From NCBI GenBank assembly GCA_018813975.1, contig JAHJAQ010000101.1:1-13970 (forward strand): DNA of 13,970 bases, read 5' to 3'. Origin of the DNA: Microcaldota archaeon (lineage in GTDB: Archaea > Iainarchaeota > Iainarchaeia > Iainarchaeales > JAGVWC01). The notes below the pieces were generated by a model, which ran no database searches, was not told where the DNA came from, and worked only from the letters and a program-made list of their open reading frames with translations. Positions 1-8,000 of this stretch are shown here, piece by piece (the first letter of the stretch is position 1; every line of letters begins with the position of its first letter). The position numbers were made by a program, and so were the translations under genes.

Positions 1-393
1 AATAACCACTATTATTTTGTTTTTTTGAAACGCGTTTTTTTTCGCTTAGCGGAAAAAATTGCATTGGAAAACCAGTGTGACTTTGTGGTGACAGGGGAAA
101 ACTTGGGGCAAGTTTCCAGTCAAACCCTATCCAATCTTGCTACGGTTGCACAAGCCACTACTTTTCCCATTGTTCGACCATTGCTTGGAATGGAAAAAAA
201 CGAAATCATTTCTCTGGCCAGGCAATTTGGCTCTCATGATATTAGTGTGGGTCCAGAGCTATGTGATTTTTTGGGGTCCAAAAAACCAGCTACTTGTTCA
301 ACCAATAGCCAACTAGAGGCCGAAGAAAAAAAGATTGCTTTGAACGCATTATTGAAAGATGCTTTGCACCAAAAGCAGGTTGTATCGCACTAG
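1..393 (+). CDS. thiI: ThiI, C-terminal part (tRNA 4-thiouridine synthase), 5' end outside window
   Basis: ThiI adenylates U8 of tRNA and transfers sulfur to it, making 4-thiouridine; in many organisms it also supplies sulfur for the thiamine thiazole. About 130 residues of the C-terminal PP-loop ATPase domain are visible, open to the left edge in frame 1. Recognisable family blocks are VVTGENLGQVSSQTLSNL (from about base 91) and FPIVRPLLGMEKNEI (from about base 166). The segment GPELCDFLGSKKPAT follows; its Cys (codon 262-264) aligns with the catalytic Cys344 of E. coli ThiI in PEYCGV, and the following LEAEEKK matches the E. coli IEAEEEK block. The protein ends about 40 residues after this cysteine, so there is no C-terminal rhodanese domain, as is usual outside gamma-proteobacteria. 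An apparent TTG start at base 25 is only an internal codon. The THUMP domain and PP-loop signature would lie upstream of the window. Confidence 0.9.
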   Translation, partial: NNHYYFVFLKRVFFRLAEKIALENQCDFVVTGENLGQVSSQTLSNLATVAQATTFPIVRPLLGMEKNEIISLARQFGSHDISVGPELCDFLGSKKPATCSTNSQLEAEEKKIALNALLKDALHQKQVVSH

Positions 394-415
394 CCCTAAA
401 GGGCAAGCATTACTC

Positions 416-423
416 TTTTATAT
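416..423 (+). promoter_or_regulatory. Putative archaeal TATA box (TTTTATAT) for the small membrane-protein gene
   Basis: TTTTATAT is centred about 26 bases before the ATG at 446. This is the usual distance from an archaeal TATA box to the transcription start, so the transcript could begin at or next to the start codon and be leaderless. No convincing Shine-Dalgarno precedes the ATG: AGGT at 442-445 touches it and is too close. The spacing is seen directly; promoter activity is inferred in an AT-rich background. Confidence 0.35.
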
Positions 424-444
424 CCTAAAACCCTTTTTTTTAGG
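424..444 (+). terminator. Inverted repeat with T-run between thiI and the small membrane gene
   Basis: CCTAAAA (424-430) and TTTTAGG (438-444) are a perfect 7-bp inverted repeat around a 7-base loop, with eight T in a row at 434-441. A second, smaller palindrome, GCCCTAAAGGGC, spans 393-404 and includes the last base of the thiI stop. T-runs terminate archaeal transcripts, so this could end the thiI mRNA. It lies just before the ATG at 446, so it may equally affect initiation of the next gene or be chance in AT-rich DNA. Confidence 0.25.
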
Positions 445-445
445 T

Positions 446-748
446 ATGAAAGCTAAAAGAATTTTTTTTGCGATTACCTTGGTATTGTCTATTCTTTGGC
501 TGGCCTTTTTCTTATATCTTTTTTTCTTTGAAAACGCAGCCGCTCCCTTAGCCCCCATCGCGGTTTCTTTGGCGAATGTTCTTATTTTTTTGTTGTTTGG
601 AATTCCCCTTTGGGTACATTTGTATGTTCGGTTTCAAAAAAAGTTTTCCCAAGAAAAAATTCAATTGTTTTTGGTAACGATTTGGTTGGCGAGCACGATT
701 TGGATTTTTTGGCAGTTTTTGGGCTACAAAATAATTTTTCCCCTTTAA
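446..748 (+). CDS. Small integral membrane protein, family not recognised
   Basis: A 100-residue protein dominated by hydrophobic residues. Three membrane segments can be read: about residues 5-27 (after the basic start MKAKR), 31-57, and 69-96. The short loop after segment two, RFQKKFSQEKIQ, is basic and would be cytoplasmic; with the basic N-terminus also inside, one segment may be re-entrant, or the N-terminal charge may be overridden. No catalytic motif or named family is recognisable. The ATG at 446 is preferred over an in-frame upstream start near 359: the earlier start would overlap the end of thiI, its extra 29 residues look unlike the rest, and a TATA-like box lies 26 bases before 446. 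The gene lies 52 bases after thiI on the same strand, and its stop overlaps that of the opposing reductase gene. Confidence 0.65.
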   Translation: MKAKRIFFAITLVLSILWLAFFLYLFFFENAAAPLAPIAVSLANVLIFLLFGIPLWVHLYVRFQKKFSQEKIQLFLVTIWLASTIWIFWQFLGYKIIFPL

Positions 749-1983
749 GCGAACAATAATTTCAAATAAAATAAGGGATTAATAAGGGAGTGTTTGGCGT
801 TTTCATTGGCAATCATTCCGGAAATGGTTTCTCGGATTTCTTTGCTTTTAGATGCTTTTCCAATTACCAGATTCAATAAGGGAGTGATTCTTCCCATGCG
901 TTGTAATTGATAACTGGTTTTAAGCTCTGAACCCAGTTCTTTCCAAATGCCATCCTCGTACTGCTTCAAAAAAGATTCTGAAAAATCATTAGTTTTAAAT
1001 GCTTGTTCCAAAACCGTTCCAGCCACGCGTGCACTTACCATGGCATTTCCCACGCCTTCCCCTGAAAAAGGATCTATTAGAGCAGCAGCATCTCCTACTA
1101 AAATCCAGCCGTTTCCATGGGCTTTTCGATGATAGCTTCCGAGGGGGAGTCTCCATCCTTTTACATCGGAAATCACTTTTGCGTTCTTGAATCGTTCTTT
1201 GAATAAGGGATCGTTTTGGATTACCTGAAACATGGCTTTTTCGAGTGTTACCTTGTGTTTTCTGATTTCGTGAGTAATCATTCCAACCCCTACATTCGCG
1301 GTGTTGTTTTCTAGGGGAAAAATCCAAAAATAGCCGGGTAATAAAGAATCCACAAAATGAATTTCAATATTATTAGAACAACCCGAAATATTTTCATAGT
1401 AAACTCGAAGTGCAATGCATTCGTGCTTTGGCAGAGTTTTGTTTAATCCTAGTTTAGTGGCTACAATACTATTCGCGCCATCCGCTCCAATAACCACTTT
1501 TGCATGGAATTCTTCTTCTTGATCGGTTTCAAGGTTTTTTCCTTTTATACCGACCACAAAATCGTTTTTCCAAACCAAATCTGTTACTAAAAAGTTTTCT
1601 CTTGTTACTGCTTTTTTTTTGGCGTTTTGAAACAAAAAATCATCAAACAATTCTCTTCTTACTACATATCCTCCTTTCCCGGTTTTAGGATCGGTTCCCG
1701 GAAATGGGATTTGAACGAGTTTTCGTTTGGGAGAACTAAACACCACACCATACACTTTTTCGTGTTTAATGTTTTCCATTTCTTGTGCGATTCCCAGTTC
1801 GCGTAAAACAGCTACTGCTCGTGTTCCCATGGCATCCCCGCAAACCTTGTCACGCGGAAAAACCGCCTTATCCAACAATAATACATTGCGTCCTTTTTTG
1901 GCCAAATAGAGTGCGGCACTGCTTCCTCCCGGACCGGCCCCCACAATAATCACGTCAAATTGATTTGCTTCCCTGGTTTCCAT
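745..1983 (-). CDS. Geranylgeranyl reductase family FAD protein (archaeal lipid saturation)
   Basis: A 412-residue flavoprotein of the geranylgeranyl reductase family. In archaea these enzymes reduce the double bonds of geranylgeranyl chains in ether lipids, using FAD at the membrane. Sequence support: a dinucleotide-binding GAGPGG at residues 15-20, with the strand-ending acid at D38; the family block KVCGDAMG (46-53) with its conserved Cys48; GGYVVRRELFDDFL, typical of the second FAD contact; VIGADGANS, a DG motif; YFWIFP followed by eight residues and GVG (about 215-232), the substrate-cavity signature of this family; and GDAAALIDPFSGEGVGNA from G297, the FAD ribityl-binding GD motif. Length matches the family. 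The ATG at 1983 puts the Rossmann fold at residue 9, as expected. Related halogenases and FixC-like proteins share the fold, but the YFWIFP and KVCGD blocks favour this assignment. Exact substrate (phospholipid, menaquinone side chain or prenyl diphosphate) cannot be told. Confidence 0.9.
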   Translation of the reverse strand: METREANQFDVIIVGAGPGGSSAALYLAKKGRNVLLLDKAVFPRDKVCGDAMGTRAVAVLRELGIAQEMENIKHEKVYGVVFSSPKRKLVQIPFPGTDPKTGKGGYVVRRELFDDFLFQNAKKKAVTRENFLVTDLVWKNDFVVGIKGKNLETDQEEEFHAKVVIGADGANSIVATKLGLNKTLPKHECIALRVYYENISGCSNNIEIHFVDSLLPGYFWIFPLENNTANVGVGMITHEIRKHKVTLEKAMFQVIQNDPLFKERFKNAKVISDVKGWRLPLGSYHRKAHGNGWILVGDAAALIDPFSGEGVGNAMVSARVAGTVLEQAFKTNDFSESFLKQYEDGIWKELGSELKTSYQLQRMGRITPLLNLVIGKASKSKEIRETISGMIANENAKHSLINPLFYLKLLFA

Positions 1984-2024
1984 TCAAAATCCCTTTTTTT
2001 GTACAGTTATTTTTCTTTGATTGG

Positions 2025-2032
2025 TATTAAAA
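2025..2032 (-). promoter_or_regulatory. Putative TATA box (TTTTAATA) for the geranylgeranyl reductase gene
   Basis: In the 63-base gap between the giant gene's stop and the reductase ATG, the minus strand reads TTTTAATA about 42 bases before the ATG. A start of transcription ~25 bases downstream would leave a leader of roughly 15-20 bases containing AGGGATT, a weak ribosome-site candidate six bases from the ATG. The gap also has a T6 run (2041-2046) directly after the giant gene's TAG, which could serve as a short terminator. This suggests, without proving, that the reductase is transcribed separately from the giant genes. Confidence 0.35.
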
Positions 2033-2046
2033 CCCTTTTCAAAAAA

Positions 2047-5000
2047 CTAGTGAATGCACTGACTTTCAATATCGCTTTCAATCTCATTCATGCTTTTGCC
2101 TTGGCTTCCAGTACTCGAGTATAAGGCATCTGTATTCCACCAGTAAATCGTTCGAAGACCGGAGTTTGTAATACAAATGCTTTCTTTTTGTACCAACTCA
2201 AACAAATCATTCAAGGCGGTAATGCGTTGTGTTTCTGTTCCAATTCCACTATTATAGGTCATGTCGCTAATGCCTTGTAAGTCAAAAGAAGTGCTTGGCG
2301 TAGAATCTAAAGAATAAAACCAATTGTGCTCTCCACTGCTTTCAATAGAGTATTGAACGCTTGGTGGCGTGTAAAAAATGCTTTTGAGGAAAACCATTCC
2401 GGTTCGAGAGGGGTTCTCCCAATCAATGGCATAGGATTCTTGCCATCGCGAAGAATCTTGTTGATCATCTTCACCCGCTTTCCGATCGGCACTTTCCTTA
2501 AAAATGTCTTGGACTGTTTCTCCGCTATAATCCTTGCAGGTTTCTCCCATTCCAGTCCAATATCCTAAATTGGATCCCGTGGTTTCGGGTTGCATGGCTT
2601 TGCGCACCAAAAAGAAAACAGAGAATGGGCTTGTTTCTTCTTTTTGAATTTTTAAAATTAGGGGTGTGGCAAGAGAGGGAGTGAATGCCATGTTCTTTTG
2701 GGAATTGGATTCGCTTTTCAAGTCCAATACAATACCGCGATTGGCAAAGCGCGCATTCAAGGATTCTAAAGAGGCTGTCCTATCAATAGAAAGGTTTTGT
2801 ATGCCACTGCTGCTTGGACTGGACCAAGTCCTGGTTTTGGTTTCATTGGAAATCGAAAACACATCTTCTTCGCTAACATTAAATCGCACACCATACCCTT
2901 CTCGTTTTAATTGCGTATCCTCAAACCCAACACCACCATCAAACGGCAAATAATAAAATGGATTACTGGATTCGGCTTGTTCTTGGGCCAACAAATTCAC
3001 TTGAATATTGGCATTGGCGTGTCCGCTAGTATCAAAAAACTGCCAGTCAGCTCCAAAATCAATAATAAGTTCGGCATGGTACAATCCACTGGTGGGCAGT
3101 TGACTGGAATTGCTGAATTTTTCTTGAAAACTAATTTTTTCGTTTTCAAAATACTGATAATAATTCTTGCCGACAGCGTCTCGATAAAAGTATGCCGGGG
3201 TATCTGAAAAATTAATGAACGTATAAAAGTGTGAAAAGTCTTTCAAAAAGTCTGTACTAAAACCATCTTGAATCAAATACACATCAAAAAACAATAGTTC
3301 GTGCAAATCTCCTGCATTTTTAATTTCACTGGTCCACGCCACGTTATTGCTTGCTTCTTCTACAAAGTATTCGAGACTGGCCTTTCCATCCATTAACCGT
3401 GTATTGGGGTCTAACCAACAATCCGTTACAAAAGCGTGCGTGTCAAAAGAAGAATGCCCTATTCCCCCTACAAAAGGATCAAACGAATTCATCTGATTAT
3501 CCAGTTGGACTTGGTATGGGTTGGTAGGACAGGGCAAACCCGCATTGGTTTGTAAGAATTCTTCTAGTGCACGCAATCGCTTGGAAACCATTATCGCGAA
3601 TTGGGTACCATCACAATAAAAGTAATTCACGTTGCTCGCATCACATGCGTTTTGTGAAATACTTTCCCAGTCCCATGACAGTTTTACTTTTGGTAAGGCC
3701 TCTTCTCCAGTCTGTCCAATGCGCGCGCCTTGCACACAACTGGTAGCGGTAGTACTAACAGGGGCTCCTGCTTCGGCTTGTTCGCTAGGATTAAATTTTA
3801 AGTGGAATTCTTGTGCATAATCACTGGTTGTTCCAATCGATTCCAGGTTAAAAGCGCCCCAATCTTGCTGGCCGGGAGGAACAGATTGTGGTTCTCCATA
3901 CGCGTGTTCCGCAGCAATAATGGTTACTGTACTATACACTGGCTTTTCTTCTTCCAATCCTTTGTTTTCAAATACCACTCCCACTTCTTGTTCTTGATAA
4001 TGATCGGAAACCTTGGCAACATCTGTATTAAATTCGCCATTAATTTTTGGGTTGTCACTTTGAATTTCTTTTGCATCATTCACTAAATTAATTAGAAATC
4101 CATGCAGTCTATTGGTTACGATTTCGTTTTCATAAATCCCGCTGTTCATGCCATTTAATGCTCCTTGCATGGGTCCTGCATTAGTAATGGTTTCTTGAAC
4201 ATCACCACTTGCCCCGCCAGAATCATTCGAAATTACGTCCGTGGCAGCAGCAAAATCACGCAAGCGATTAGAGGCTTCGCACGCGGCTTGCGAGGCTGCT
4301 TGCGAGGCTTGTTCGGCTTGTTGTTGTGCGGGAATTGCTTTATCATCTGTTGCACTTTGAGAAGCATCAATCGAAGCAGAACCGGCTTGCAAACTAGTTT
4401 GAACGCCTTTGAAAGTATAAAAGCTCTGGCGCATTTTGGTAATCGGTCCAGAACAGGTTGTTTGCAAACAAGAAGCAGCAATCGCGCTTTCAAACATAAT
4501 TGCTTGGGTAATGTTCATGCCCAATCCCATTAAACCGTCTCCTTGGTATCCAGAAGAATCGTCACTGTCTTGCTGGGCTTGCTGGTCAAATTGGCTAGCC
4601 CGATCACTGCTCTGGCACGAACTAGATGCTTGTTGGCTTGCTGAATTAGCACCGCTTGATGTTTGAGCAGAAACCCCTACAGCAGCATTGGTTCGTGATT
4701 GCTCGATTTCATTCTCTGCTTGAGTAGCAGAACCAACCGCATTGCCCCCTCCCCCTTGCAACCAAACTTTTTCTAATACTGCACTAAAAAAAGCATTGTT
4801 TGGCCTAATGCTATTATCGGGAGATGCTATTGCAGTAGCACCACTTCCCATTGCATTAGCCGCGTTTTGGGCAGAATCCATTGCTTCTGTTAGGGGTTGT
4901 TCTACGCCACCCGTAATACCCCCAAAAACGCTTTGGGCAGCCGCGCAAATTTGGCCTGCTTGTGCTACTCCAGGAGGGCATGCAATTAAAGAAAGAGGCG

Positions 5001-8000
5001 TACCGGCACAGGTCTTTAATGGGGCACAATCCGTTGTAATCATTTGCGCCAATCCAACGCCTTTACCCGCACCATCCAGGGCATCGCCTACACTGTCTTG
5101 GGCGCTTTCGGTTTCTTCTGCCGCGGTATTGGTTTGGCCTAATGCTTGGTCTGATGTTTCTCGTGCCTGATCCAAGCCATCCGCCGTAAATAAGGCCAGG
5201 TCTCGAGCAATATTATTGGATGCTCCCAATGCAGGGTCTATTTCTTCTATTGCCGCTGGATCCAAGCCATCTCCCGCTGCTTGGGCACTATCCATGCCTT
5301 CTTCTCCTGGAGCGGGAATTCCCTGCCAATCACTCGATAATGCACTAATTGAAACCATTTTGGAAACATGGGAATTAGTCAAAGTAGCAGAGTCTTTTCC
5401 ATTGTTTTTGACAAAAAACTCGAACTTATCCAAGGCAAAAAAACGGGTGGGATCGTTTTCCACTATTACTTCCATGGTTGTAACATGGGCAAAACCGGTT
5501 TCACTGGTTTTAACATCCACCTCAATGCCATACGATCCCGGCAAATCCACGCCACTAACCGTAATGGTTTGAGGGCTTCCGGGATGCAAGGAAAATTCTG
5601 TTGGGAAAAGGCTAATCTGTCCTTTAGTAGCGCCCCCGGTACAACCAGGATCGTCTTGACACAAACTAATATCCAGTTCTAGGTTTCCGCACAACGAAGA
5701 GTCAATGGAAAAACTTTCTTGGCCTCCAAACGGAATCACAATTCCCTCGAATGGTTTTGGTTGAAACACCAAGCATTCTTCTAGATTTGCAATTAAAATA
5801 GTGGTTTCAAGCGGTTCTGCCAATACGGGAGAAAGGCCTTGTTTGCTGCCCGAAAACCATACTTCAAATTGCGCGGTTTCTCCTAATGATTCTTCTTTTG
5901 GGGTGAAGATTAAGAGCGCATCATACTGGAATCCTTCAAAAAAACCCTCGAATAGAGTAGTCCATTCATTGGATTTTAAAGTAGCACTAATGGGAGATTC
6001 TAGAATATCACTTGAAATGCTTATTTCAATGTTTCCAAATTCTTCTCCCAGCCAATTAATTTTGGCTTTCAAGAAATCAAAATGAATGCTTTCATTATTT
6101 TCAGTTTGGCACTCATTTCGAATCCGAATGGTTTTACTGGCCTGGTTTTGTTGGGTGCTTGCATTCCAAGTAGTGGGTTCTATTACCAAACAACTTTCTT
6201 CTCCATTCACTATTCCAAAAGTACCCAATGCATGAATCGTAACGGGAATAGAAAACAAATATTCATTTTCCAGTTCTGTTCCTAAGAAGGACAGCATTAA
6301 ACTGCCTCTAAAATCTTGGTTTTGTTCTAGCGAATAGTTTTCCGCCAATTGCACTCCAAAAAAGTCCGTGCTTTTTTCTTCAAAAGCCGTGACAAGAGTG
6401 CCAGTAAAGTCCGAGAACTGGTTTTCAAGTTCGTCCAAATTCAATACTCCGGCAAACGATCCATTCAAGTAAGGATTTTTTGCTTCAAAAGATAGTGCAC
6501 TTTCATTACTAATGGAAAAGGGTAAAGTGGCATTGATTTTTTCTTTTCCCAAAACAGCTTCCAGTGTTTCTGGTGAAAATACTAATAACAAGGCAATTTC
6601 TTTTTTGATTATGGTGGTATTAAAACCGTTTTTGCGAATTGCAATCCATAATTGAGTGTTAGGGGGTTTGGCGGAAATTGTAATATCAGTTTTACCTTGC
6701 GAATCCGTATATTGGGTCCATTCGATTTGGCCCCCATTCGGAGAAAACAATCGAATGGTAATAATCGCGTTTTCTACTGGTGTTTGCGCGCCTTCATCTA
6801 ATACTACTAATTGTACACTATTCTCGGTTAAAGGCGAAAACTGGTGTTGGGATAAAAACCATTTGAACGCGCGTTCTCCGCTCACTTCAAATGGAATGCT
6901 TTTTTTGAAAGTTTCTCCAGAATCCAGTTGGGCACTAATAACAATACTGCTCCAATAACTCGCCGATGGTTGTAGGGTTACTTTTACCCTTGCTTTTTGG
7001 TTGGCACCCAGGGAAAAAGAAACACTGTTGCTTTCAAAAGCCTCTGCGCTTTCTTGAATAACCGACTTATCGGGCAAGGTAATGGAATATTCTTGTATTT
7101 TGATTTGACTGGTGGAAATGCTGTCTTGCATATTAGCGAGCAAGAAATAGGTAATTTCAATTCCTTGTGTGGAATTATTCGCGAGCTCAAAGCTTAGTTC
7201 ATACAAATGATTGTTGTTTAATTCAAACGGTTCTTGCAAAAAACCAGTGGTACTCAAGTTTTTGACAAAAAAATTGGCAAAACAAATTTCGTTTTCACAC
7301 GAGTCTTGCTTTCCACTAATTGAAAAAGATTGATGATAGGCTGTTGCATACAATCGTTCTTTAGAGCCACTCATTGCACTCGTGTCTATTGGATTGGTTT
7401 CAAGTGATTGGTTTTGCTGGGTTATTGCCCAGGCATTATAAAAAAATTTTCCCATAGTTTCTGGCGTAGTATCTGTTCGTGCCTTAAACCCAATTACCAT
7501 TCGTTGGGTTCCCGGAGTGGGAGTGGAAAACAATACTTGTGCCCACTTGGATTCTTTTGTTACCAAGTTTTCTGCTGCCAAGTCAATGTTTTCTCCGTTT
7601 GCTGGATCAAAAGACTTGCCTTGTACAATAACCGCATTCGCGACTTGAATGCTTTCAATCCAAACCGCGTTTTTCATGGTTCCTTCTAATCCTCCAATTC
7701 GAAAAAAAGCACCGGCTTGAATATACGCTGGGTTTTTTGGAATACTCAAGTCAAAAACAGCATAATACTGGGTTCCGGGAAAAAATTGCGTTACTTCTTT
7801 TTGACTGACATCTTGGAATCCTTGAAAAGAGATTCCAAATGAATTCAAGGTTTCTTTTCGTTCTAAAACGGCATTTACTTGTTTGGGAATGCCCCCCAAT
7901 AATTCCAGTGTTTCCGATCGAAAAGTCATAAAATCTTCGTGCTTTATCTCTAATGAAACTCGTTGATTCGCGGTAAGCGTTGTTATACCGCTTCCATCCG

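Noticed and set aside
25..27. TTG at base 25 as the start of a short 122-residue gene
   Set aside because: The frame is open to the left edge, and the eight codons before it continue the ThiI-like sequence, so this is the tail of a longer gene.
359..445. Upstream extension of the small membrane gene to base 359
   Set aside because: It would overlap thiI by 35 bases, adds 29 residues crossing the inter-gene palindrome and T-run, and has no ribosome site. The ATG at 446 immediately starts a basic-then-hydrophobic N-terminus.
4270..4330. Short tandem-like DNA repeats around gcttg/gaggc
   Set aside because: They are explained by the repeated Gln-Ala-Ser codons of the stalk. The units are irregular and there are no spacers, so this is neither a CRISPR array nor a variable-number repeat of note.
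4165..5170. Several plus-strand open frames of 76-142 codons and a minus-strand 86-codon frame opposite or inside the giant gene
   Set aside because: They are shadows of the Ala/Gln/Ser-rich stalk. No ribosome site, no recognisable family, and they overlap a continuous homologous frame.
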